Source of the DNA: Saccopteryx bilineata
Lineage: Eukaryota > Chordata > Mammalia > Chiroptera > Emballonuridae
NCBI RefSeq assembly: GCF_036850765.1
Contig: NC_089493.1
Coordinates: forward strand, 129,710,239 to 129,774,238
Direction of reading: 5' to 3'
Length of the DNA stretch: 64,000 nt
A program made the translations under genes and the position numbers. Below, piece by piece: positions 43,354 through 54,889 of this stretch (the stretch's first letter is position 1; each line of letters starts with the position of its first letter). The notes below the pieces were generated by a model. That model saw only the letters and a program-made list of their open reading frames with translations, did not search any database and was not told the origin of the DNA.

Positions 43354-43702
43354 CCTGATCAGGTGGTGGCACAGTGGATAGAGCTTCAGACTGGGACACA
43401 AAGGACCCAGGTTTGAAACCATGAGGTCACGGGCTTGAGCACAGGCTCATCTGGTTTGAGCAAAGCTCACCAACTTGAACCCAAGGTCACTGGCTTGAGC
43501 AAGGGGTCACTTGCTCTGCTGTAGCCTCCCAATGAAGGCACATATGAGAAAGCAATCAATGAACAACTAAGGTGCTGCAACAAAAAATTGATGCTTCTGA
43601 TCTCTCTCTTTCTATCTGTTTGTCCTTATCTACCCCTTTCTCTGTCTCTGTCTCTCTCTCTCTGTCTCTAAAACACACACACACACACAAAAAGAAAGAA
43701 AG
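43354..43702 (+). mobile_element. Rhin-1-like SINE
   Basis: The head GCCTGATCAGGTGGTGGCAC is flanked by the duplication AAAAATTCAGTTCCTG on both sides (ending at 43353, and 43703-43718). The TC/CA-rich region and A/G tail are present. Confidence 0.93.
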
Positions 43703-43718
43703 AAAAATTCAGTTCCTG

Positions 43719-44735
43719 AATCACACCAGAACGTTTCAAGTGTTCAATCATCACAGTTTACAGGTGGCTGCTGAATATGGAACTGCAGCGGCATAGAACA
43801 TTTTCATCATCACAGACGGTAGCGCTGTCATGGAACACTGAAAAACACGGAAGTGTATAGAAAAACAGCCTATTAGTTATAACATGCCGATTCAATGAAA
43901 AACATAGTTAATATTTTATGTTATTCCCTGTCTCTCTAAAAGAATTTTTTTTTTTACTAAATCATGTGTAATGTATGAATGCATTCTTGTCCTAAAGTGA
44001 TGAAATATTGATACACTGAAACTCCCTCTGGCCACCGCCTGCAACCCCAGAGCTCTCCTTGCTGGTCACCACTCTCACCATGGCCACATGTATATTTTCA
44101 GATCACTTTGTGCATGCAATTATACACACACATGTGTTCATATGGAAATAGACAACAATTTAATTAACACCCTCTCAGCTCAAGGCTATCTTCTATCTGG
44201 TTCAGTTCAGTCTCCCCAAGGGCATGCGGAGGGTGTTACCTCACCATCAACATTCCACCAGGAGTCTAGGGTTCTACTCCTCATCTCAAGCTACTGTGGT
44301 CCTGGGATATTGTAAGAGCAAAAATGTCACATGGGCAAGTCAGGGGGCAGGGGGCGGGGGCCGGGGGAACCAAGCACAGTCTCAGTGCAGAGCTGACAAG
44401 GGCTACTTCTATTGGGTGTTCTCTGAGCAAGGCGTTGGTTGTAAATGAAGAGGAATCTTTATTCCATACTGACTGTAGGGAGCGCGAGCTCGTGCTCCAG
44501 GACCAACCTGATGGCAACCAGGCCCAGGTGAAGTCGAAAGGTCTGCAAACATGACCCAGCTCACACAAGTGCCTCTCACCTTGGTCTATTGCTGCTTGGA
44601 TGCCACACTTGGAGCAGGGACTCCTTTGTGAGGCTTCCTAGAATCCTCCTAGCACCGATATGATGATTTTCTCTGAGGAACACTACAGAACACATGGTAC
44701 AGGCTCCTTCTGACTCCGACCAATACACTTTTCAG
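43719..44735. other. Intergenic, unrecognised; contains a G-quadruplex-like run
   Basis: Four G-runs of five occur at 44343-44367. The frames at 44088-44568 show no family signal. Confidence 0.5.
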
Positions 44736-44886
44736 TGTTTGCCTTTTGAGTTCAGTTCTTAATTCATTAATTTTTTAAGTTTTATTTTAAACTGTGCCTT
44801 TATAGTTATTACTGTCCTCCTAAGTACTACTTTATAGCAACCCTCAAGTTTGGGCACAAAGTGTTTGCATTGTCATTTAGGTTTTT

Positions 44887-45258
44887 GGGGTTTTTTTTTG
44901 TATTTTTCTGAAGTTGGAAACAAGAGGCAGTCAGACAGATTCCCGCATGCGCCCAACCGAGATCCACCCGGCACACCCACCAGGGGGCGATGCTCTGCCC
45001 ATCTGGGGCGTCACTCTGTTGCAACTAGAGCCATTCTAGCGCCTGAGGCAGAGGCCATGGAGCCATCCGCAGCACTCGGGCCAACTTTGCTCCAGTGAAG
45101 CCTTGGCTGCAGGAGGGGAAGAGAGAGACAGAGAGGAAGGAGAGGGGGAGGGGTGGAGAAACAGATGGGTGCTTCTCCTGAGTGCCCTGGCTGGGAATCG
45201 AACCTGAGACTCCCGCACGCCAGGCCGACACTCTACCACTGAGCCAACCAGCCAGGGC
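44887..45258 (-). mobile_element. Long tRNA-derived SINE, antisense
   Basis: The head is at 45258 and the tail at 44887. TGTCATTTAG flanks both sides as target duplication. Confidence 0.94.
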
Positions 45259-45385
45259 TGTCATTTAGTTTTAAATATTTTATTTCCATGGGATGTCTTC
45301 TTTGGCTCATTAATTATTTTGACATGTACTTTTAAATTTCCAAATGTATTTGGGGTTTTTTTCCTGCAACTTCTGTGGGGTTTTT

Positions 45386-45749
45386 GTTTGTTTGTTTGTT
45401 TTGTTTTGTTTCTTTTTTTATAGAGACAGAGAGAGAGAGAGTCAGAGAGAGGGATAGACAGGGACAGAAAGACAGGAACAAAGAGATGAGAAGCATCAAT
45501 CATTAGTTTTTCGTTGCGCATTGCGACACTTTAGTTGTTCATTGATTGCTTTCTCATATGTGCCTTGACCGTGGGCCTTCAGCAGACCGAGCAACCCCTT
45601 GCTCAAGCCAGAGACTTTAGGTCCAAGCTGGTGAGCTTTTACTCAAACCAGATGAGCCTGCGCTCAAGCTGGTGACCTCGGGGTCTTGAACCTGGGTCCT
45701 CCGCATCCCAGTCCGACGCTCTATCCACTGTGCCACTGCCTGGTCAGGC
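45386..45749 (-). mobile_element. Rhin-1-like SINE, antisense
   Basis: It is complete, with the (AAAC)n-type tail at left and the head CCTGGTCAGGC at 45749. The duplication TCTGTGGGGTTTTT / TCTGTGGGTCTTTTT flanks it. Confidence 0.93.
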
Positions 45750-46060
45750 TCTGTGGGTCTTTTTAATACTAATTTCATTGCATTTTTGTCCAAGAATATG
45801 GACTATATGATGTTGATTATTTGGTAATTATTAAAATTTGTTCTGAGGAATAGTATGGAGTTAATTTTTTTAAATGTTAGATATGTTTGAAAAGAGTGTT
45901 TATTATTGATTGTTGGGTTTATGATTATGTATTCATAATATCAAGGTTGTTAATTTTATTGTTTATCTCTTCTATTTTCTCATCATTTTTTTGTCTGCTT
46001 GCTTATTAGTTTCTGAGAAAGGTATGGTAAAAATCTATTGTTGCAGATTTATCAGTTTTT

Positions 46061-46399
46061 TTTTTTTTTTTTTTTTTCCTGAAACTGGAAACGGGAGAGA
46101 CAGTCAGACAGACTCCAGCATGCGCCCGACCGGGATCCACCCGGCACACCCACCAGGGGCAGCGCTCTGCCCACCAGGGGGCGATGCTCTGCCGCGACCA
46201 GAGCCACTCTAGCGCCCGGGGCAGAGGCCAAGGAGCCATCCCCAGTGCCCGGCCACCCTTGCTCCAATGGAGCCCCGGCTGCGGGAGGGGAAGAGAGAGA
46301 CAGAGAGGAAGGAGGGGGGGGGGTGCCCTGGCCGGGAATCGAACCCGGGTCCCCCGCACGCCAGGCCGACGCTCTACCGTTGAGCCAACCGGCCAGGGC
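46061..46399 (-). mobile_element. Long tRNA-derived SINE, antisense, internal deletion
   Basis: It is flanked by CAGATTTATCAGTTTTT (46044-46060, 46400-46416). The 'ACACAGGAGAAGCGCCCATC' part and the following C-rich stretch, normally just after the head, are missing. Confidence 0.93.
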
Positions 46400-46582
46400 C
46401 AGATTTATCAGTTTTTCCTTGTAATTTTGATTATTTTGCACTGCATATTTTTGGTCTAGTCATTAATTTATAATTTTTATTTTTACTAATTTTTAAAATT
46501 TCTACTTTCTTTGGGTTTATTTATATTTTTCTTTCTTCTAGGTCCTTGAGTAAAAAAATTAATTTTTAAGCCTTTATTTCCT

Positions 46583-46938
46583 TTTTTTTTTTTTGAGAGA
46601 GACAGAGAGAGAGAAAAAGAGGAAAGGAGGTGGGGGAAGAGCGTTGCTTCACTTTTAGTTATTCATTGATTGCTTTTCATATGTCTAGGTGAGGGGACAG
46701 GGGAGCCCACGGTGGAGGGCTCAACTCAAACCAGTGACCCCTTGCTCAAGCCAGTGACTTTGGACTCAAGCCAGCGACCTTTGGGCTTCAAACCAGCAAC
46801 CTCGGGATCATATCAATGATTCCGTGCTCAAGTCAGTAAGCACATCAAGCCTACACTCAAGCCGGCAATCTCAGGGTTTTGAACCAGGGTCCTCAGCATC
46901 CTTGCTATCACTCAATCTACTGTGCCACTGCCAGTGAA
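46583..46938 (-). mobile_element. Rhin-1-like SINE, antisense, older
   Basis: A T-run and GA-rich tract are followed by a diverged body with several CAAGCCAG units and the head end CTGTGCCACTGCCAGTGAAGC. Confidence 0.8.
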
Positions 46939-47064
46939 GCAAAACCTTTATTGCTTTTGAGTTAATTCATTGAAGACTATAGATCCTCTGCATATTGTGT
47001 TAGATAAATCTTACAAGTTTTACTATGTACTGTGTTTGTTTTTTAAAAATATTTATATTCCTCC

Positions 47065-47265
47065 ATGGCAGGGTGAATCAGTAGATAAAGCATCATCCCA
47101 GTGCACTGAAATCACAGGTTTGACCCCCAGTGGGATACATTTGCAAAGCAATCAATGAATATATAACTAAATGGAACAACTAAATGGAACAACAAGTTCA
47201 TGATTCTCTCCCTTCCTCTCTGTCTCTCAAATCAATGGAAAATTTTAAAACAAAACCAAAAACAA
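47065..47265 (+). mobile_element. Old short tRNA-derived SINE
   Basis: A diverged head (CCATGGCAGGGTGAATCAGTAGATAAAGC) is followed by a TTGACCCCCAG B-box remnant, CAATCAATGAATATATAAC and a CT-rich end. Confidence 0.6.
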
Positions 47266-47445
47266 AAAATGTTTATGTTTCATTATGGGATGATGAAACA
47301 CTCATGGAACTGAATAATGGCCATGGTTGCATAATAGTTTGTCCTTACACCACTGAACTCTATAATCCAAGTGGTTTAAGTGTCATATTAGGTATATTTT
47401 ACTGCAGTAAAAAAGGTTTGTCATTCCAGTTTGAATTTCCTCTTT

Positions 47446-47864
47446 TTTTTTTTTTATTTTTGTTTTTTGTTTTGTTTTTTTTTTTCCTTCTGAAGCTGGA
47501 AACGGGGAGAGACAGTCAGACAGACTCCCGCATGCGCCCGACCGGGATCCACCCGGCACGCCCACCAGGGGCGACGCTCTGCCCACCAGGGGGCGATGCT
47601 CTGCCCCTCCAGGGCGTCGCTATGCGGGTGACCAGAGCCACTCTAGCACCTGGAGCAGAGGCCAAGGAGCCACCCCAGCGCCCGGGCCATCTTTGCTCCA
47701 ATGGAGCCTTGGCTGCGGGAGGGGAAGAGAGAGACAGAGAGGAAGGAGGGGGTGGGGGGTGGAGAAGCAAATGGGCGCTTCTCCTGTGTGCCCTGGCCGG
47801 GAATCGAACCCGGGTCCCCCGCACACCAGGCCGACGCTCTACCGCTGAGCCAACCGGCCAGGGC
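47446..47864 (-). mobile_element. Long tRNA-derived SINE, antisense
   Basis: It is a complete copy with an interrupted T-rich tail. The duplication TGAATTTCCTCTTT lies at 47432-47445 and 47866-47879. The 241-residue plus-strand frame across it (47184-47909) is read-through of repeat sequence. Confidence 0.95.
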
Positions 47865-48212
47865 CTGAATTTCCTCTTTAACTCAAGAGTTTTCTTAAAT
47901 GTATTTTAAACATCTCAAGTGGACAGTTTGGTGGTGGTGGTTGCTGTTGTTTCATTTAGCTATTTTTTTTTTTAATCTTAGCTTTACTATATGTGGTTTG
48001 TGAAGGTGTTACAGTATGTTTTTTGTTATTTTTTGTTTGTTTTATTAATTTATTTTATGACCTAGGGGAAAACATCATATATGCTTGAAAAAAATATGCC
48101 CTTTCTAATTATTGGGTGAAATAGTTTAGGTTGCATTTTATTAATACATCAAGCTATTTAATTGTTATCAAACCACCCATATCCCTTCATTTTCTATTTA
48201 TCTGATTTGGGT

Positions 48213-48593
48213 TTGTTTTTTTGTTGTTGTTTTTTTTAGTGAGAGAGGGAGAGAGAGACAGAAGGATAGACAGGGACAAACATACATGAAGAGATGAGAA
48301 GCATCAACTCACAGTTGCAGCACCTTATTTGTTCATTGATTACTTCTCATACGTGCCTTGATGGGGTTGGGGGGGCTCCAGCCAAGCCAGTGACCTCTTG
48401 CTCAAGCCAGTGACACTGACATTGGGCTCAAACTAGTGACCTTGGGCTTCAAACCAGCAACCATGGGATCATGTCTATAACCCCACGCTCAAGCCAGTGA
48501 GCCCAAGCTCAAGCTGACGACCTTGGGGTTTTGAACCTGAGACCTCAGCATCCCAGTTCGACATTCTATCCACTGCACCATCACCTGCCAGGT
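48213..48593 (-). mobile_element. Rhin-1-like SINE, antisense
   Basis: A T-rich tail and GA-rich tract are followed by the body and the head end CACTGCACCATCACCTGCC. Confidence 0.88.
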
Positions 48594-48594
48594 G

Positions 48595-49035
48595 AAAAGA
48601 ATAAAATCTTGCCCTTTGTGACATGAATAGATCTAGCAGATAAATGAACTAGTCATACAGAGAAAGACAGATTCCATATGATTTCATTTACATGTGGAAT
48701 CTAAAGAACAAAATAAATGAACAAACAAAACAGAAACAGACTTATAGAAAGAAACTGATGGTTGTCAGATGGTAGCGGGCTTGGGAGACTGGGTGGAAAA
48801 GATGAAAAGATTAGGAAGCACAAATTGGTCATTACAAAGTAGTCACAGGGATGTAAAAGTACAGCATAGGGATATAGTCAATACAATTGTATTAACTATG
48901 TATAGCACTAGGTGGATACTTGAAATATCGGGGAGAAGACATCATTAATTATATAAATGTCTAACCACTACACTGCACACTTGGAATTGCCATAAAATAC
49001 TATTGAATGTCAACTATAATTAAGAAAATAATAAC
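48595..49035 (+). mobile_element. L1 3' region, sense, decayed
   Basis: It has the pattern GAAAGACAGATTCCATATGATTTCATTTACATGTGGAATCTAAAG followed by L1 3' UTR-like sequence (GGTTGTCAGATGGTAGCGGG, TGTCTAACCACTACACTGCACAC). No frame is open. Confidence 0.75.
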
Positions 49036-49635
49036 AAATGTAGTTCATAGTTCATAGAAATTTCCTGCATAAAAAAACCTTCTACTTATTGTATTTTTCT
49101 TCTCAAGGTTTGCATGTTACACATTTGATGCCCATCTTCTGGCTTTTTTATTCATAAAACAAAGAATATATCTGAACCAGTTCTTCTTTTTCTTTGGCTA
49201 TAGGATGTGCTCTAGGTATCATTAGGTTGAATTTTGCCCACAAAAAATATTGTTTGTAGCCCAGGAAAATATAAAATATAAAGCAATCAAAATCAGATCA
49301 GGACAAGAGCCCCATGGGTCTGTCAGTATGTAGGCATGGGAGCAAATGTTTGCTGGAAAATGACAGGGAATGAGGTTGCTCACAGTTGTCTTGGATTTGC
49401 CACTCAGCTGACACCACAAGTCCACTTACCAAGTGTCCACCGTTGCCCATAGCTAAACCTCTACTTTGCCTTGGCCACACTTAGGCAAGTTTGTCACTCT
49501 CCCACAGGCCCCTAAACTCTGCTCACCCCCAAGCCTGAGCCACACAGAAAAGTGGGACATGTGCCCCTTATCTGCCTCTCCTGGGAAATAGCCTTACTGT
49601 CAGACCTCACTGGTATTTCCCCTTGCTTTTTCTTT
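49036..49635. other. Intergenic, nothing recognised
   Basis: Short frames only. No repeat family recognised. Confidence 0.45.
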
Positions 49636-49965
49636 TCTTTTTTTTAGGTGAGAGGAGGTGTGATAGTGAGGCAGACTCCCACATGTGCCCTGACCGGGAC
49701 CCACTTGGCAACCCCATCTGGGGCCAATTGCCCAGTACTGAGCTATTTTCAGGGCCTGAGGCTGATGTGCTCCAACAGATCTATCCTCAGTGGCTGGGGC
49801 CATATTCGAGCCAATCGAGCCACTGGCTATAGGAGGGGAAGAGGGAGAGAAGGAGATGGGGTGAGATCAGATGGTTGTTTCTCCTGTGTGCCCTGACCAG
49901 GAATCGAAGCCAAAACGTCCTTATGCTGGGCAGACGCTCTAGCCACTGAGCCACTGCAGGGCCTC
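49636..49965 (-). mobile_element. Old relative of the long tRNA-derived SINE, antisense
   Basis: It has the same layout as the long SINE (CCCTGACCAGGAATCGAAGCC region at right, GAGGCAGACTCCCACATGTG at left) but is diverged. It may represent an older subfamily, as does the copy at 53744-54083. Confidence 0.8.
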
Positions 49966-51125
49966 CCTTGCTCTTTAAGCTTCCTTTCCACGGAGACTGC
50001 TTCTGTTTGTTCTTGTCTCCTTGGCCTTGAGAAGGAAGAGACTGAAGACACTTGCAGATACTGGGGTGGGCATGTGCTCCCTAGTGCTATAGTCTTTCTT
50101 TCTGATGGAAGTTCTTCTTCCTGAGTCTAGATTTGTGGTTGACAAGTTATAGACGTTGTTATTGGGGAACAAAAACTTGCATAACATCAGAAACCTGGAA
50201 GGGGACCCCAGCAGCAAGAGGAGTGCCCAACACCTTCCTTTCCTAGGGCTTAGACTGCATGTGGAACATAGTTGATACTGAATAGGTGTTATGGCTGGAA
50301 GGATAGATAAATGGATGGACGGACCGACAGACAAACGAACCAATGGTTGTTCAACACTGCCTTAGAAGCAAGATTTTCCCTGTGTGCAGCTGTAGCTACC
50401 AGGAATTCTAGGAACACACCCTTCTGCCTTGGAAATATGCATAGTCACAGAGCGGTAGATTTGAAGTTACTTTTCTGAGAGAGCTGCACCATGTCGAAGC
50501 AGATCTCTGGAAGTCCTTGCTCCTGGGACAGTCAGTGACTGGGCGATGACAGTAACAAACTGGACATGGTTAATATGACCGTCTCACATGCAACCAAAAC
50601 CCCTGGTTGGAGATGCAAGAATGGCTGCCAGGTGTTTGAGCCCCTGCCCTCCTGCCCCTTGCTTTCCCCATGTTTACCTTCTCTGGCATCTTGCAGCTGG
50701 ATGTAACGTGTGTCTGTCTCAGCAGCGGCCTGACTCATGGGTGACTCAGGCAGGAAGTAGATCTGTCAGTTGGCAGCTCTTGACAAAGCAGGTCAAACTA
50801 AAATCTGTTGCCTTTCCCCCAAGCAACTGCTGAGGCGCGTCCCACTCCCCTCCCCCCCCTTGGCGGCTTGGCTGGGCCTTCATCTTTACATCACTCTTGA
50901 AGGGCTCCGGACTATTTCTGGATCCCATATCTGTCCTCTGACAAGTCCCACACGTCTGCCAGCTTCCCCGAGTCTATGACTCTCAGAGGCATGGAAAAAT
51001 GACATTGTCCAACAGCACTAGCCTCAGGGCCGCCGTGGCAAAAGATGGACTTGTCAAAAGCGGTCTGAGTACACATGAATGATAGTCACTGATCTTCCTG
51101 GTCACTGGTTTTACAAACACATCCA
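49966..51125. other. Intergenic, nothing recognised
   Basis: Unique-looking sequence. Frames up to 122 residues have no family features. Confidence 0.45.
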
Positions 51126-51139
51126 TCTTTAAGCATTTT

Positions 51140-51502
51140 TTTAAAATCATCTAGTCATAGTTTATTATTTTTTTTACAGGGACAGAGAGCGAGAGAGAGA
51201 GAGAGTCAGATAGAGGGATAGATAGGGACAGACAGACAGGAACAGAGAGAGATGAGAAACATCAATCATCAGTTTTTTGTTGCGACGCCTTAGTTGTTCA
51301 TTGATTGCTTTCTCATATGTGCCTTGACCGTGGGCCTTCAGCAGACTGAGCAACTGAGCTAGTGACCTTGGGTCCAAGCTGGTGAGCTTTTTGCTCAAAC
51401 CAGATGAGCCTGCGCTCAAGCTGGCAACCTCGGGGTCTCAAACCTGGGTCCTTCTGCCTCCCAGTCCGACACTCTATTCACTGCGCCACCGCCTGGTCAG
51501 AC
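51140..51502 (-). mobile_element. Rhin-1-like SINE, antisense
   Basis: It is complete to the head CCGCCTGGTCAGA. The duplication TCTTTAAGCATTTT is at 51126-51139 and 51503-51516. Confidence 0.93.
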
Positions 51503-51516
51503 TCTTTAAGCATTTT

Positions 51517-52379
51517 CATGGTTTGATTTCAATTTTGATGGGTTTCTCTCTTTCTTTTTTTTTTACTTAATTTTTGTTGTTGTTGTTGTTGTTAGCTGAT
51601 TATTCCTTCTCTGAGCTGTCTGGAATGGCCACCGGCTAGAAACAACATAACCTGGACAGGGAAAGACATTCCCCTCCACTTGTGAGGCAAGCCTGGCTGC
51701 TCAGACTGTGGGCAGGGGCTCTCTTTTCTTTTCCCACTGGCCTAGTTTGTAGCTAACCAGTGGTCAGGTGGCCTGGCCCTCTGTGTTACCCAGGAATCTT
51801 TCTAACCAGCTGACTTCTGCCTAGTTCAGCCCAATCTGACAGACAACCTTCTGCTCCCTGGATGGCTGAGGGGAGCAGAGTCCCACCCACGGATAACTGA
51901 TGACAAAGGCATATCTGATCTGTGCGTCCAAGTTGCTCCCTGGTCTGTGAATACAGGCTGTACCCCAGGAGGCTGCTCACAAGCCCTGCCCCCCAATGCA
52001 AAGAATAAGGATATCATGTTGGAGAAATCCTGCCATCGCTCACATTGTCCAACATGCTTCTACTCCCCTTTGTCACGTGTGAGCCTTAGAAGCAGCAATG
52101 ATGATTAGAGCATCACCTCCTGACTTTCCATATACACAGTTGATAAATTGTGCATCCATCTAGAAAAGTCACCCTGAAAACCAGCCCTAGTGTGGGGAGG
52201 TGACACACTCTTATTTTGTTCCAAGAGATGCGTTTCTGCTATTCTCACAGTGCCGAGAGAACCTGTTGGGCTGGGAGCAGCAGCCTGGCTTGGGAGGGAG
52301 GGACCTACTATTCACCACACAGGGAGGCTGCACCTTACAAGTCCAGCAGGAGACAGGTATTTCTAAATCAATCAGATTT
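51517..52379. other. Intergenic, nothing recognised
   Basis: A (TTG)n run is at about 51575-51594. Otherwise unrecognised. Confidence 0.45.
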
Positions 52380-52741
52380 TTTTCTCCCCAAAAAGGACAT
52401 AAATGTTGAAGTGAACCCAGCAGCCACTAAATTAGCCTGGACACACCACACAAAATAATTTCTGTTATTATATTGTTTCCTTGATTGCTTTATGAAACTA
52501 AGCATAGTTATGTTTCCTGGTTTGGAGGATGCAACTAAAATGTTCTGTTGAGAAACAAACTGGAGCAGTTTTGCTACCAGAGCTGTGTCTGTGGCTATTC
52601 CAGCAGGTGTCCACCCTACAGTGTATAAAGCAGTATTAAACATGGCAACAAAAACTTGTTCTCCCCAACTGTTAGGTATTTTGATTTGAAAGATAGAGCT
52701 GCAAATTGTTGGCCTCATTCCTGTGAAGATCTCTGTGCAAT

Positions 52742-52896
52742 CAGAGGCAGATTAAGGTCAATTGAGGCCTTGGCACAGAAGAAAATATTGGGCCCTTTAC
52801 ATTAGAAAAAAGTATAAAGTTGGGGTTTTGCGGGGCCCTTCAGAAGTCGGGGACCAGGGCATGTGCCTGGTGTGCCTGCCATCAAATCCACCTCTG
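52742..52896. mobile_element. 155-bp hAT-type MITE in the transposase pseudogene
   Basis: The termini CAGAGGCAGATT and AATCCACCTCTG are inverted repeats. The 8-bp target duplication TGTGCAAT / CGTGCAAT is at 52734-52741 and 52897-52904. The body contains GGGCCCTTTACATT and GGGGCCCTTCAGAAG. Confidence 0.88.
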
Positions 52897-53743
52897 CGTG
52901 CAATTGAAGAATATATAAAACAAAAGTTTGTCAACATCTTGTCCACATGCAAACTAGACTTTGCTCATCTATTAGCATACTCAGCAAATGGTGCAAATGT
53001 AAATTTTGGAAAACTTCACTCACTCTGTGAACTTCTTATCATAGGAAACATTTTTTTAATCTTACCTGATAACTGTCCTGCATACCTTTCACATATCATT
53101 GTTAAAAAGTATGACTTACCTGTGGGATTGAAACTTTCATGAAAATTTGAGTTGCTTTTCAGTTTTTTCAAAGCATGTAGAAGTACTTAATGAGATCTTT
53201 TAAAAACTTATTTATGAGAGTAGAATAAGATAGCCTCATTACACATATGCCTACAAGATGTCTTGTAGAAAAGACTTCGCATCTTTTTTTTCAAAGTGTG
53301 AAAACTGCTTTAACTCAGAAACATCTTTTGAGGGTGAGAATGGAGGAAGGGGCTATACTGTTTCTCCAAAGCTTTTTGATGATCTTTGAAGAGACCATAT
53401 AAAAAGGAAACTAAGTGGACCTGACCAGGTCCATACTGATTGTGACAAAAATTCATCCAATGAAAAAAAGACCAATTTCTTGGAAATAAGAGTGCTTTAG
53501 AAACCAAGTATCACCAGTGAAGGACAGTCAACTTAAATAGGACTTTCTGAATTTTGTTACTAAACCTGAAGCTTATTTGAACTACAACTTTTATTTCACA
53601 AGTTCAAATACCTCTAGGTTTTAAAGTCATTTTTCCTGAGAAAAGAAGTTTAATGTGTGATGGTATTTGATGTGATGTGAAGTGTTTTTAAATGATGAAC
53701 ATTTTATATGGACATTTTAGACATGAAGAACTTCTATGATGGT

Positions 53744-54083
53744 TTTTTTTAAGTGAGAGGGGGGTACATAGTGAGACAGACTTCTTCATATGCTCTGACC
53801 GAGATTCACCTGACAACTTCCTGTCTAGGGCCAATGCCCAAATCAACTGAGCTATTTTTAGTGCCTGAGGTGGATGTTTGGATCAACTGAGCTATCCTCA
53901 GTACCTGGGGCCAACACTCGAACCAATCGAGCCACTGGCTGTGGGAAGAGAAGAGGGAGAGAATGGGGAGAGTGAGGGGAAGAGAAGCAGATGGTTACTT
54001 CTCATGTATATCCTAATCAGGAAATGAACCCAAGACATCCACACGCAGAGCCAATACTATCCACCAAGTCAACCAGCCAGTGC
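53744..54083 (-). mobile_element. Old relative of the long tRNA-derived SINE, antisense
   Basis: It is diverged: GTGAGACAGACTTCTTCATA at left and CCAAGTCAACCAGCCAGTGCC at right. It contains two copies of an ATCAACTGAGCTATYYTYAG-like unit, a partial internal duplication. Confidence 0.8.
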
Positions 54084-54430
54084 CAACTATGATGAATTTA
54101 TAGATGCAAAAAAACCAACTGACCTATAGCCGGCCTACCAAAACAAGCCTTTAACTACAGAGAGGAAGGACATTTTTGGAGAGGTGGAAATTAATTTCTG
54201 CTGGTCTAAAAATCTGCTGATGCCAATAAGTAAAATCTCAAGTATTCCAGACTCCAACACTTTTGTTGAGAGGGTGCTTAGTATGGCGTCATCACTCTGA
54301 ACTGGCTCTAGAAATCAGTGTGATGTCAGCATTTCAGGAATCAGAGCTGAAAGTCACACTGAATTTTACACAGGTCTCCACTCAATTTTACCACTAAAAG
54401 AAGGAAGGGTGTTCTAAGGGCCAGGACAGT

Positions 54431-54889
54431 AAACATGTCCTACTGCAGCATGGGACAGAAGGAAATGTGTCATCTCTTTTGTTAAATATAGCTTATATCT
54501 GTTTAGTAAATACTATTATATTTATATTTTTTCTTTTCAGAAGACTTACATTATTGTCTTAAGATTATATAATAATCAATATATGCGATTTAAATATTCG
54601 ATAGAGTTTAAAACGTTAAAATAAATTGCTACAGTGGAGGATAGAGAGACTATAAAATTATTGTTGTGTTTTTCTTACACATATTATATTTTTGATTAAA
54701 CCTATTGATTAGCACTGATTGCCACTGTTCTTTGTGGTTTAGCTTAAATAATGGCATTAATGTAACAGAAAGTAAAGAAGACATAGAAGCACTTTCATAG
54801 AAGTACCTATTTTCATATTTGTGTAGTAATATTTTAAAAGGAATAGCATATATGAGTATAACTATTTTTTATTACTTATGGATCTGGGG
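54431..54889. other. AT-rich intergenic, nothing recognised
   Basis: AT-rich without recognised repeat or coding signal. Confidence 0.4.

Larger units (their letters stand above)
44736..48212 (-). mobile_element. Antisense L1-derived AT-rich sequence with nested SINEs
   Basis: The segments at 44760-44870, 45260-45370, 45765-46045, 46417-46565, 46945-47060 and 47880-48212 read as decayed antisense L1 ORF2 (e.g. CCAAGAATATGGACTATATG, TATGGTAAAAATCTATTGTTGC). They are separated by six SINEs. Assignment by resemblance only. Confidence 0.5.
52380..54430 (+). pseudogene. Decayed hAT-family transposase gene
   Basis: Plus-strand translation in shifting frames gives hAT-transposase-like blocks in the right order: FDLKDRAANCWPH (about 52680), then NILSTCKLDFAHLLAYSANG and NVNFGKLHSLCELL (52930-53035), ILPDNCPAYLSHIIVKK (53075-53115), and the C-terminal dimerisation motif SIPDSNTFVERVLSMASSL (about 54240-54300) followed by RNQCDVSISGIRAE. 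Stops and frameshifts break the gene throughout, including a stop after the ASSL block. Two later insertions lie in it, a 155-bp hAT MITE at 52742-52896 and an old SINE at 53744-54083. The source could be a transposon or a domesticated relative (ZBED/ZMYM6-like); I cannot tell which. Confidence 0.75.

Noticed and set aside
44324..44554. 76-codon frame with charged composition (RERELVLQDQPDGNQ)
   Set aside because: No family recognised, no splice or start support, and overlapping frames exist on the other strand.
47184..47909. 241-codon plus-strand frame
   Set aside because: It joins decayed L1 sequence with an antisense SINE. The frame is fortuitous.
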